This document shows, one piece after another, positions 55,516-63,193 of a stretch of 63,885 nt of DNA. The stretch is taken from positions 1 through 63,885 of the forward strand of contig CAZGQY010000003.1 of NCBI GenBank assembly GCA_964528035.1, in the 5' to 3' direction. The DNA is from CAZGQY01 sp964528035 (GTDB lineage: Bacteria > Pseudomonadota > Gammaproteobacteria > Methylococcales > UBA1147). The number at the start of each line of letters is the position of its first letter. The first letter of the stretch is position 1. The position numbers were made by a program, and so were the translations under genes. A model generated the notes under the pieces. It searched no databases and was not told the DNA's origin. It was given only the letters and a program-made list of their open reading frames with translations.

Positions 55516-56481
55516 CTAGGAATCCGCTTCGCCCGAATTGCGGCTATACATATAAAAACCACCCGCCGCCAAAAGAACCAATATCACAATCAAAGGAAAA
55601 TTCGACCCTGTACTCCCGCCAGAAGAAGTTACCGCATTGGCAAAACGATATCGTGTAATCACACCCAGACTTGGATCATTAACCGCAATCGTAAATATCT
55701 TATCGGTCAAACTGGCGAATTGCGCTTCGCCACCATCAAAAGCTTTTATATTTCGTTTGTCACGTTCTTTTTCATCAGCATACAACGGGGATTTACTAAA
55801 TCGCCCGCCCAGTTTAGTCGCTATCGCCTGCTCGATCTCGGCCAAAGTACGATTTGATGTTTTAATAGCCTCCAGCTTTTTACCAACGCCCGCACGAATT
55901 TCGATTCCACCGCCTGCGGCCCTAAACGATTTTTTTACATTTTTCTGAGGATTAAATGCATCGACATAATCCACCTCGGATGCATCAACCAAATCGATCG
56001 AAACATGTACACCTTTACTACTGAATGATTGACCGCCCAATTCTGCACTAAATTGCTGATTGCTGTAATCTCTGAATGTAAGTTGAGTAAAAACATGACC
56101 GTCATTATTTTTCACCACAATCTGCGGATCATCCGCTTTCTCACTGACACTAATATCCAGTCCTCGCATTTTAGGGTGATGGTCAATCATACTGACCTCC
56201 ATAGCCTTTGATGTTTTTTGCGCTATAGACAACCCATTGTCCGGATTGCTACGGTCAGAACCGTTAATAATAATCAAGCTCGTCGAGCCAGTAATCAGAC
56301 CTGCATCAGTTTTCCATCGAGAGGAGACAGATACAATAGATTCCCCATTCTTCTTCGGATCTCCGGTATGGATACGTAACTCATCCTCACCTGCGGCTGC
56401 ATAAACCTGAATCGGACAGAGCAAACATATCGTAAGCAGCATAAAACCAGACGCTGCAAATGTATTTATTTTGATTTTCAT
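55516..56481 (-). CDS. Exported, C-terminally anchored protein of unknown function, 321 aa
   Basis: The N-terminal signal peptide (SGFMLLTICLLCPIQVYAAAG) has an AxA-type cleavage site. A beta-rich periplasmic domain follows, with no cysteines after the leader. The C-terminal membrane helix FPLIVILVLLAAGGFYMYSR is followed by a short acidic tail. The VTSSGGSTGSNFP linker before the helix is low-complexity. This sandwich layout suggests a periplasmic domain tethered to the inner membrane. I do not recognise a family. It precedes the 62-aa two-helix membrane protein, suggesting a pair. Confidence 0.75.
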   Translation of the reverse strand: MKIKINTFAASGFMLLTICLLCPIQVYAAAGEDELRIHTGDPKKNGESIVSVSSRWKTDAGLITGSTSLIIINGSDRSNPDNGLSIAQKTSKAMEVSMIDHHPKMRGLDISVSEKADDPQIVVKNNDGHVFTQLTFRDYSNQQFSAELGGQSFSSKGVHVSIDLVDASEVDYVDAFNPQKNVKKSFRAAGGGIEIRAGVGKKLEAIKTSNRTLAEIEQAIATKLGGRFSKSPLYADEKERDKRNIKAFDGGEAQFASLTDKIFTIAVNDPSLGVITRYRFANAVTSSGGSTGSNFPLIVILVLLAAGGFYMYSRNSGEADS

Positions 56482-56603
56482 GTAACTAACTCAATTATTA
56501 CTCTATACGGGATCAATCATCGGCATGCGGGTTTGTGCAATACATATAACTCATCAATATAACTTAATATTAATCAATATATTACACTAAGAAATCAAAG
56601 CCC

Positions 56604-56933
56604 TCACCACCACGAATAAAAGTGCACAGTGATCACTGCGACATAAACCATTTGCAGCGCTGCCAGAATCGTTTTCTTACGTTCCCAAGCACAAAAAATG
56701 GCAAATAAAAATCCTGACATGGCCAGCGTCATTACACCACTAATGACCCAGACTCGATGCGTCGCAAACAATGAGAATAATTCCGCTCCAAGAAATAAAC
56801 ACCCCAAAGACACCATCACTAAAGATCGTGGCATACAAATAATGCACGGTGTTTCAACTTTTTCAAAATCCCTATCAAAAAAAACAAGGGTCAAAGATGC
56901 CATAAAAATGGCTAGATATACTACAGCTATCAT
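56604..56933 (-). CDS. Four-helix membrane protein of unknown function, 109 aa
   Basis: It has hydrophobic segments near residues 2-18, 37-56, 62-84 and 90-107, and a CIICMP loop between helices 1 and 2. A ribosome site (AAGGGG) is present but about 10 bases from the ATG. No family is recognised. The CxxC loop could bind metal or form a disulfide. It is 122 bp upstream of the 321-aa protein gene on the same strand. Confidence 0.6.
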   Translation of the reverse strand: MIAVVYLAIFMASLTLVFFDRDFEKVETPCIICMPRSLVMVSLGCLFLGAELFSLFATHRVWVISGVMTLAMSGFLFAIFCAWERKKTILAALQMVYVAVITVHFYSWW

Positions 56934-57268
56934 AACGCGCTATCCCCTTTATTAGTTCAACAATATCGGATAGGAAATCCAACGAGTATTCGATTTCTAT
57001 TGCACCCTACAAGCCTAGCTGTGTCAAGTACCTGGATTAATGATCTTATGCTGCAAATTAACCAGTACATTTGATCAAAAATAACGATTTAAAGACTTAA
57101 ATCAAGTTTTCGATAATGGTACAAATAACCAGGTATTCAGATTTTTCTGCCCGATTTCTGCAATTCATCGAATACGTATAACTCAACACGCGTCGAACAA
57201 TCAATGACTTGTGATAAAAATACAAAACAGATAGAAGTGCGGCAAAGCATCTATGCTATAACTAGCGT
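56934..57268. other. 335-bp divergent intergenic region
   Basis: A+T-rich region between the 109-aa membrane protein gene (minus) and the retropepsin gene (plus). A TATAAC-like box sits just before the retropepsin ATG, without a good -35. No RNA gene or repeat was seen. Confidence 0.45.
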
Positions 57269-57796
57269 ATGTCAAATTCACAAAACCAAGCCTCCGTACG
57301 AATCGGAAACTGGATGGTCTATGCCGCATGGATCCTGTTTTTATTACTGCTGACTGTATTTTTCAATAACTATCTTGAGCAGCAATACAATCCCAACAGT
57401 GACATTCATATTGCTCAAGATTCGAATGAAGAAATAACTTTATTGCGGAATCGATATGGCCACTACGTCACCAGCGGACGGATAAACGGCCAGAAAGTTA
57501 CGTTTCTGCTTGATACAGGCGCCACTACGATTAGTATTCCACAAAATATTGCCCAACGGATTGGACTGTCCGCTGGCACCCCAATACAGGTATCCACTGC
57601 GAATGGCACCATTACTGTGTACAACACTGTACTGGATAGCGTATCCATTGGGCCGATCACCCTGCATCAACTACGAGCGGGTATTAACCCTTATATGGAC
57701 GGTGAAGAAATTTTACTCGGAATGAATTTCCTTAAACACCTGGAACTGACCCAACGGGGAAAGCAATTAATTATCCGAAATATTGCCTCTCCCTAG
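57269..57796 (+). CDS. Retropepsin-like aspartic protease (clan AA, TIGR02281-like)
   Basis: A 175-aa inner-membrane-anchored protein. One helix at about 15-32 (YAAWILFLLLLTVFFNN) precedes a retropepsin-like domain. The catalytic Asp is in FLLDTGATTISIP, and the flap and second-half features GTPIQVSTANGTI and LLGMNFLKHLE follow. Single-copy domains of this type dimerise. The substrate is unknown. It is followed by rdgC after 52 bp. Confidence 0.9.
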   Translation: MSNSQNQASVRIGNWMVYAAWILFLLLLTVFFNNYLEQQYNPNSDIHIAQDSNEEITLLRNRYGHYVTSGRINGQKVTFLLDTGATTISIPQNIAQRIGLSAGTPIQVSTANGTITVYNTVLDSVSIGPITLHQLRAGINPYMDGEEILLGMNFLKHLELTQRGKQLIIRNIASP

Positions 57797-57848
57797 TGAC
57801 ATTCAGCACGTGAACCATGATAATTTGGTGTTTTGTCTTTGAAGCATC

Positions 57849-58766
57849 ATGTGGTTTAAAAATCTTTCCTGTTATCGCCTGCTCGAACCTTTTTCGCTGA
57901 CTGAAACGCAATTCGAGGAATCCTTAAAAAGGCGCGAATTTCGACCATGCGGCAGCCTGGAACAGTTCACCCTAGGGTGGGTCGCACCCATTCATCCAAA
58001 TGGGAATTCTCTCATCCATGTCGCGAATGGATTCATTATGATCTGTGTCTGCAAGGAAGAAAAAGTTTTACCTCCAGCAGTTATCAACGATATGGTTTCC
58101 GAAAAAACATTCGAAATTGAAAAAAAAGAACAACGCAAGATTCGAAAAAAAGAACGCGAAAATATTCGTGACGATATTATTCATACCCTGTTACCCCGCG
58201 CCCTGTCATTTACACGTCGCACCTATGCCTACATCGATACCCGGAATAATTGGCTCATCGTCGACTCTGGCACCACCAACAGCGCAGATGAACTCACAAG
58301 TTACCTTAGAAAAACACTGGAATCCCTGAAAATCAAACCACCGTCAACCAAAGACCGGCCCGCTCTTGTATTCACCCGTTGGCTTGAAGAACAAAGGACG
58401 CCTGCCGATATATCATTAGAGAATGAGTGTGACCTGCGCTCGACAGATAAAGAAACCAATATAGTTCGCTGCAAACGTCAGGATCTTTTTTCTGAAGAAA
58501 TCCAGGCTCATTTAGAGGCCGGTAAAGAGTGCATTAAACTGGCCCTGACGTGGAATGACCGCCTGTCATTCATTGTCGATGAGAATCTCACAATTAAACG
58601 ATTGCAGTTTCTGGAATTAATCCAGGATCAGGCAGCCGAAGTGGATTCACAAGATAAGGCCCAACTTTTCGATACACATTTTGTCATTATGACATTGGAA
58701 CTTGCGGCATTCCTGCCTAAACTATTAGAACTTTTTGGTGGTGAAGATACTCATAGAAAACAGTAG
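57849..58766 (+). CDS. rdgC: Recombination-associated protein RdgC
   Basis: A 305-aa ring-forming DNA-binding protein that restrains RecA. It begins MWFKNLSCYRLLEPFSLT, has RREFRPCGSLEQFTLGWVAP, the RKIRKKERENIRDDIIHTLLPRALSFT segment and the ending THFVIMTLELAAFLPKLLELFGGE, all diagnostic of RdgC. The length is standard. There is no clear Shine-Dalgarno. Confidence 0.97.
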   Translation: MWFKNLSCYRLLEPFSLTETQFEESLKRREFRPCGSLEQFTLGWVAPIHPNGNSLIHVANGFIMICVCKEEKVLPPAVINDMVSEKTFEIEKKEQRKIRKKERENIRDDIIHTLLPRALSFTRRTYAYIDTRNNWLIVDSGTTNSADELTSYLRKTLESLKIKPPSTKDRPALVFTRWLEEQRTPADISLENECDLRSTDKETNIVRCKRQDLFSEEIQAHLEAGKECIKLALTWNDRLSFIVDENLTIKRLQFLELIQDQAAEVDSQDKAQLFDTHFVIMTLELAAFLPKLLELFGGEDTHRKQ

Positions 58767-58856
58767 CCTATATTTTATCGCCCGGGAAACTGTCTACTTC
58801 CCTACAACCGCCAGCCATAATCAACAGGAATATTTCAGATACGAGACACTCTGCTC

Positions 58857-59834
58857 ATGTTAAAAAAACTTATTGCACTGTCCGCCCTGGTATCAGCTTG
58901 CACCCTTACACGGGCCGACACTTTTACTCTACCGCCCGCAGATATTAATCTGGTAGGCGGCCTGAAATACGCACAAGCCCATCAAGAAGATACGCTTCTC
59001 GATATCGCCAGGCGTTTCAATCTGGGTCAAAATGAAATCGTCAACGCCAATCCCGAGGTGGATCGTTGGTTACCTGGCCAGGATACTCTGGTTTTTCTAC
59101 CTAAACGATACATACTGCCAAAAGTTGAACGCAAAGGATTGGTACTCAATATTGGCGAGCTGCGTCTGTACTATTTTCCTGATTCAACGAAAAAAAACGC
59201 AACCCAGGTCGTCACCCATCCGATCAGTATTGGTCGAATGGATTGGCGTACTCCACTGGGAAAAACCAAAATTATAGCCAAAAAAAAGGATCCGGTATGG
59301 CGCCCACCGGAATCAATAAAAGCCGAACACGCAGCAAAAAACGACCCATTGCCCGATGTCGTGCCCGCCGGTCCGGATAATCCCCTCGGTCGCTATGCCA
59401 TGCGGCTTGGGATCCCCGGATACCTTATCCACAGTACAAACAAACCTTATGGTGTGGGAATGCGCGTATCTCATGGTTGCATTCGTATGTATCCGGAAGA
59501 TATCGAAGTTATGTTTCCAAATATCTCTGTCGGCACACCTGTACAGATTGTTAACCAACCGGTCAAGCTTGGATGGTTCGCTGACACTCTGTTCGTTGAA
59601 GCCCATCCACCCCTTGAGGAAAATGCAATTAATGAGCTGGACACTCTGAACAATACGCTGTCGATGATTGAAACCGAGCATCCGCAAGGACTGTTAAACC
59701 TCGATAGTCAGGCGCTAAGAATGGCTCTGCAAGAACGTCGAGGCACTCCGGTTGCAGTATCTCGACTCTCTCAGGTGGGTGACGAAGGCTATGAACCTCC
59801 ATCATCAAATGACTCGGTTGATGAATTATTTTAA
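58857..59834 (+). CDS. L,D-transpeptidase with LysM domain (YkuD/ErfK/YbiS family)
   Basis: A 325-aa periplasmic enzyme that forms 3-3 peptidoglycan crosslinks or attaches lipoprotein. Signal peptide MLKKLIALSALVSACTLTRA. A LysM-like segment (QEDTLLDIARRFNLGQNEIVNANPEVDRWL) is followed by the YkuD domain with HSTNKPYGVGMRVSHGCIRM, which contains the catalytic His, Cys and Arg. The C-terminal ~70 residues are polar. E. coli YbiS/ErfK are of similar size. It is transcribed alone; the next gene is 848 bp away. Confidence 0.95.
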   Translation: MLKKLIALSALVSACTLTRADTFTLPPADINLVGGLKYAQAHQEDTLLDIARRFNLGQNEIVNANPEVDRWLPGQDTLVFLPKRYILPKVERKGLVLNIGELRLYYFPDSTKKNATQVVTHPISIGRMDWRTPLGKTKIIAKKKDPVWRPPESIKAEHAAKNDPLPDVVPAGPDNPLGRYAMRLGIPGYLIHSTNKPYGVGMRVSHGCIRMYPEDIEVMFPNISVGTPVQIVNQPVKLGWFADTLFVEAHPPLEENAINELDTLNNTLSMIETEHPQGLLNLDSQALRMALQERRGTPVAVSRLSQVGDEGYEPPSSNDSVDELF

Positions 59835-59920
59835 GCCCACCATAAACCGCTCTTTGGGACAGCTTCCTAAACGACGAGCTGAGCCAGCAACATTGTTTTT
59901 AGACTGACATATAAAGAAAA

Positions 59921-59959
59921 CGCCGCGGGTGGTTCCTTATTAAAGAACCACCAACGGCG
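59921..59959 (-). terminator. Strong hairpin, terminator-like on the minus strand
   Basis: The stem is CGCCG, a 2x2 internal loop, then GGTGGTTC paired with GAACCACC and CGGCG, with a 9-base loop. On the minus strand it is followed by TTTTCTTTATA, so it would end leftward transcription. That is odd because no leftward gene lies to its right before 61340. It may also stop plus-strand transcripts of the L,D-transpeptidase gene. Confidence 0.6.
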
Positions 59960-60190
59960 TAAGAGCGCGAGGAGGATCGCAAAAAATCTAAATTCTCGGA
60001 AGCCCTCTGTGCTTCCTGTCTATCATCCCTGTCGAAACAAATCCACTATCCGGTAATTCTGTTTGCATTGGTGATTAGTCTACCTCGATAAAAAGTCGAA
60101 ATCTGCCAACCATTCACGGTTTTAGTGTGAAATAAGAACACTTTTAGTACCCGTGGTTTTAGGCCACATTTCCAATGCCACTATTCAGGA

Positions 60191-60240
60191 GTAACTGCTC
60201 GCCCCTCTATGGGTGTTTCGATTAAGGGGGGAGTAGTTAC
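60191..60240. mobile_element. 50-bp inverted-repeat element with 8-bp target duplications (IS66-like remnant)
   Basis: The arms GTAACTGCTC and GAGTAGTTAC are complementary with one mismatch, extended inward by CCCCTC/GGGGGG pairing. The element is bordered exactly by the 8-bp direct repeat ATTCAGGA at 60183-60190 and 60241-60248. Ends beginning GTAA and 8-bp duplications are features of IS66-family insertions. With only 50 bp there is no transposase, so it would be a collapsed or miniature derivative. Family assignment is from memory of the ends. Confidence 0.55.
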
Positions 60241-60484
60241 ATTCAGGAAACTAAAAGCCTCCCTATGGCTCGGCCCAAATTTCCACAATAGATATTCTTG
60301 AATCGACTGCCAATCTTAGGAGGGAGAGGCAATCAGACTCGCAGTTTTGAGAGTCCGGAATAAAACCCTGACTATCTGGACACATTCCAATCCCCAGGGA
60401 AACACCACGCTATTTTTTAATACCTACCTTATTCCAATAAGTTAAAAGATTTTATGACAACTGATAGCTACCAATTATTTTATT

Positions 60485-60498
60485 GGCATCCTTGTTGC
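60485..60498 (+). promoter_or_regulatory. Sigma54 (-24/-12) promoter for the DUF1264 gene
   Basis: The sequence TTGGCATCCTTGTTGCTTT has GG and GC separated by exactly 10 bases, as in the RpoN consensus TGGCAC-N5-TTGCW. The predicted start is near 60510. The same box, with CTGGCATCCTTGTTGCCTT, occurs at 62876. In both copies a shared TAAAAGATGTT begins 23 bases after the GC. The 5' leader to the DUF1264 ATG would be ~170 bases. Confidence 0.85.
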
Positions 60499-60682
60499 TT
60501 TAGTCAACTTAACGTCTGCTAAAAGATGTTTTTTTATCCCGTTGTTGATGATCAAAATGCATCAAATGGGAATCTGGAAAGGAGATATTTACACTCCATC
60601 GGATCGGTTGAAAGCACAACCCACGTAGTTTTGCTCGCCGAATACCCGATTTACAATTCAACATTAATTCAAGGAGCATTCG

Positions 60683-61279
60683 ATGTTAAAAAGAACAACT
60701 CTAACATTTATAACTTTGATATTTCTCTTTTTTATCGGGCCTGCGACAGCAGCGACACGCAATACAGAGGCAAATAGTCAAACAGCCAAAACACCTAAAA
60801 CGTACAACGAAACATTTAACCCAAGACAGAAAGAATACCCCAATCACTTAGGATTTAACGATCTGCATATTCAAGCCATACGCCATATCACACCGGATAC
60901 CGATTCCATCCATGATCCAAAATTGCAGATTATCGTCCATCACCACTGTAAAGCCTATGATGATGGTACATTACTTTGTTTGATGTTTCCTGGAGGCATG
61001 AAGGATCAGGATAAACCTATGGGATTTGAATACATCATCACGACCAAGCAGTACAACACACTGCCAAAAGAAGAGAAGAAATATTGGCATTATCACAAAA
61101 CAGAAATCCCCAGAGCAAAAGCAACTCTACCTGATTTAACCGGAGACGAAGCCGCCAAATTGATTCCTGCGATCAACGAAACCTATGGCAAAGTGGTCTA
61201 TTTTCAGAAACTGGGCGACCAATATCCACTTGGAGAACCGTACACACTGATCGTCCAGAATATGCCCGAACAGGACTGA
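60683..61279 (+). CDS. Exported DUF1264 (OBAP-like) protein
   Basis: A 198-aa protein with a signal peptide (KRTTLTFITLIFLFFIGPATA, cut near residue 23). The mature domain matches DUF1264, the family of plant oil-body-associated proteins and bacterial homologues. It shows DLHIQAIRHI, IIVHHHCKAYDDGTLLCLMF, PMGFEYIITTKQYNTLP and EKKYWHYHKTEIPRAKATLP. The His-rich centre suggests metal binding. Its biochemical role is unknown. AAGGAG lies six bases before the ATG. It is driven by the sigma54 promoter at 60485 and ends at a strong hairpin, so it is monocistronic and the likely target of the adjacent activator. Confidence 0.88.
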   Translation: MLKRTTLTFITLIFLFFIGPATAATRNTEANSQTAKTPKTYNETFNPRQKEYPNHLGFNDLHIQAIRHITPDTDSIHDPKLQIIVHHHCKAYDDGTLLCLMFPGGMKDQDKPMGFEYIITTKQYNTLPKEEKKYWHYHKTEIPRAKATLPDLTGDEAAKLIPAINETYGKVVYFQKLGDQYPLGEPYTLIVQNMPEQD

Positions 61280-61302
61280 GCTAACACTCAGATCTGCACA
61301 TC

Positions 61303-61328
61303 AAACGGGGACGAATTGTCCCCGTTTT
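61303..61328. terminator. Intrinsic terminator between DUF1264 gene and activator gene
   Basis: AACGGGGAC and GTCCCCGTT form a perfect 9-bp stem with a 5-base loop, followed by TTGTTCTCATT on the plus strand. It lies 23 bases after the DUF1264 stop and 11 before the end of the convergent activator gene, so it may serve both. Confidence 0.85.
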
Positions 61329-61339
61329 GTTCTCATTAA

Positions 61340-62671
61340 TCAATCCGCTTCATACAATTCCTTCAATTTTCGATACAGAGTACTCTCGCTAATTCCCAGT
61401 TTTTTTGCCAGAGAATTTCTGTCTCCTTTATGTCGATTATCAGCTGAAAGCAAATAACGATGCTCCATCTCATCTAATGAGATAATCTCGTCGAATTGTA
61501 TAGGCAGTGGTTTGGATTGTTGAGATACTGAATTCAGCAAATCATGAGGTAATTCGTTACAGGTAATGAACTCACCGTCAGCCAACAGCAGAGCGCGTTC
61601 AATTACATTTCTAAGCTCTCGAATATTACCGGGAAATTCATAGTGCATTAAACAATCCAGAGCGACTGGATCAATATCGGGACTGATGGGTTTTGTCGAG
61701 AGCCTTTTCAACAAACTACTGATCAATAATGGGATATCGTCCCGCCGCTCACGCAGCGCAGGAATTTCTATAGGAAAAGCGCTGATCCGGTAATACAGAT
61801 CTTCACGAAATTTACCCTCTTTGACCATTTGTGGAATATTACGGTGAGTCGCACAGACCAAACGAAAATCTGCTGGCCTGACCTCGATATCACCTACACG
61901 ACGATAACTGCTGCTTTCTAACAACCGCAGTAATTTAACCTGTAATGCCAGCGGAACATCGCCTAATTCATCCAAAAAAAGGGTTCCGCCTTCCGCAGCC
62001 TCGACCAGCCCGATCTTCAGAGTCGTTGCACCGGTAAAAGCACCTTTTTCATGGCCGAAGAGTTCACTTTCAAACAGACTATCGGTCAAGCTGGAACAAT
62101 CCACTGGCACAAATGCTTTGTTATGCCGACAACTCTCGTCATGAATCGCTTTGGCGACCAACTCCTTTCCGGTTCCTGACTCACCGAGCAATAATACTGA
62201 CGCGTTGCTATCAGCAACCCGTTTGACTAATTCAAGCATGCGGATAAAACCAGGTGAATTGCCTACCAGTCCGTGTTGGCTGGGTACCGCACTCGATACC
62301 CGCGTTTTCCGCAGTATTTCGAGCAGATAGGAAATCTCGCCCTTCTCATTAAATATCGGTCTTGCTTCGACATTAACATGTTCATTTCCCCTTGGCGTGC
62401 GATGAACATGGAGCACGCGTTTCGGTTCTGATGAGTCAAGTACGTCCATCATCGGACAGGACTCTCCCGCTTTTTCGCAGGGAACCTTGATGCCGTGCGA
62501 TACCTCGTAACAACAGCGGCCACGAATCGGCGAGCTGTCACCATAAACCTTATGATATTCTGCGTTTGCCGCAAGAATACGATAATCAAGACCAAGAATA
62601 ATTGCAGGATCCGGATAAGCGTCCAGAACTGCGGCTACTTCTTGGGGTATTTGTTTCATTGAATCGGACAT
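61340..62671 (-). CDS. Sigma54-dependent transcriptional activator with Cys-rich PAS sensor
   Basis: A 443-aa NtrC-like enhancer-binding protein from ATG 62671 (a TTG 33 bases earlier is open but less likely). Residues ~10-118 are a PAS domain with four cysteines in a CC-x10-C-x6-C pattern (C53, C54, C65, C72), which could hold a metal or Fe-S cluster or respond to redox. The AAA+ domain has Walker A GESGTGKE (163-170), the sigma54-contact loop GAFTGA (210-215) and Walker B GGTLFLDELGDV. A Fis-type helix-turn-helix ends the protein (LAKKLGISESTLYRKLKEL). There is no receiver domain, so it senses directly. It lies between two matching sigma54 promoters, its presumed targets. Confidence 0.94.
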   Translation of the reverse strand: MSDSMKQIPQEVAAVLDAYPDPAIILGLDYRILAANAEYHKVYGDSSPIRGRCCYEVSHGIKVPCEKAGESCPMMDVLDSSEPKRVLHVHRTPRGNEHVNVEARPIFNEKGEISYLLEILRKTRVSSAVPSQHGLVGNSPGFIRMLELVKRVADSNASVLLLGESGTGKELVAKAIHDESCRHNKAFVPVDCSSLTDSLFESELFGHEKGAFTGATTLKIGLVEAAEGGTLFLDELGDVPLALQVKLLRLLESSSYRRVGDIEVRPADFRLVCATHRNIPQMVKEGKFREDLYYRISAFPIEIPALRERRDDIPLLISSLLKRLSTKPISPDIDPVALDCLMHYEFPGNIRELRNVIERALLLADGEFITCNELPHDLLNSVSQQSKPLPIQFDEIISLDEMEHRYLLSADNRHKGDRNSLAKKLGISESTLYRKLKELYEAD

Positions 62672-62875
62672 TAGCAACACTGCTCGCTTTGAAGCGACTA
62701 TCAATAACAGCGGGATTATACGCCATGACTTGCAATTTCAGGAGTTGTGCATAATAGTCTTGCGGAACGAACACCTCAAAGCGACACATCAATACAACAC
62801 CCCACTAGTTTTTTATATTTAATTACAATAGCTTTATTGAATAACCAGCAGCTCTCAGTATATTTTACTCAACCT

Positions 62876-62889
62876 GGCATCCTTGTTGC
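62876..62889 (+). promoter_or_regulatory. Sigma54 (-24/-12) promoter for the 51-aa membrane protein
   Basis: CTGGCATCCTTGTTGCCTTA has GG and GC with 10 bases between and is nearly identical to the box at 60485. The predicted start is near 62901. ACATC and GATGT flank it downstream as a small inverted repeat within the shared leader. The upstream 170 bp to the activator gene should hold enhancer sites, but no clear palindrome common to both promoters was found. Confidence 0.85.
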
Positions 62890-62951
62890 CTTATCAGAAT
62901 AGACATCCAGTAAAAGATGTTATTTCATAACCAATAATCGAGGTCATCAAA

Positions 62952-63107
62952 ATGTTAGAAGCACTGTGGATTGAATTCACCGTAGAAGTCTTACCCTTCT
63001 TTCCTGAAATATTTACCTTTGCAATGATTATTTTTCCGGTTGCTTTTCTTGTCTATGCAAAAAGTGAGGTCGAAGCGGAAGAATACCTGGCTAAAACCAA
63101 GAATTAA
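62952..63107 (+). CDS. 51-aa single-pass membrane protein under sigma54 control
   Basis: It begins MLEALWIEFTVEVLPFFPEI, has one hydrophobic helix (FTFAMIIFPVAFLVYA, about 21-36) and ends with an acidic-basic tail (KSEVEAEEYLAKTKN). GAGGT lies seven bases before the ATG, a sigma54 promoter sits 63 bp upstream and a strong terminator is 60 bp downstream, so the gene is a complete small transcription unit. I recognise no family. Its promoter matches that of the DUF1264 gene, so the two proteins probably act in the same response. Confidence 0.85.
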   Translation: MLEALWIEFTVEVLPFFPEIFTFAMIIFPVAFLVYAKSEVEAEEYLAKTKN

Positions 63108-63166
63108 TGTCAACAGCAGGTTTTTTCTAAATTTTTCTTCTCAAATTTAGTTTTCTCTACTGTAAG

Positions 63167-63193
63167 AAGCTCCCGGTGTTTCCGGGAGCTTTA
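63167..63193. terminator. Intrinsic terminator after the 51-aa gene
   Basis: AAGCTCCCGG and CCGGGAGCTT form a perfect 10-bp stem with a short GTGTTT loop, continuing into TTAA. It lies between the convergent 51-aa gene and the flavin-binding protein gene and overlaps the end of the latter by about three bases. Confidence 0.88.

Larger units (their letters stand above)
59835..60682. other. 848-bp gene-poor region with hairpins, IS-like remnant and sigma54 promoter
   Basis: From left to right it holds a strong hairpin (59921-59959), A+T-rich unassigned sequence, a 50-bp inverted-repeat element with flanking 8-bp direct repeats (60183-60248), and a -24/-12 promoter (60485-60498). Several GGA-containing short stems suggest a structured transcript, but no named RNA family was recognised. 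A plus-strand open frame at 60526-60777 overlaps the DUF1264 gene and was not accepted. Confidence 0.6.

Noticed and set aside
60526..60777. 83-codon frame starting just after the sigma54 promoter
   Set aside because: It overlaps the well-supported DUF1264 gene by ~95 bases, has no Shine-Dalgarno, and its ATG is part of the conserved leader motif; in the other copy the same ATG opens only six codons.
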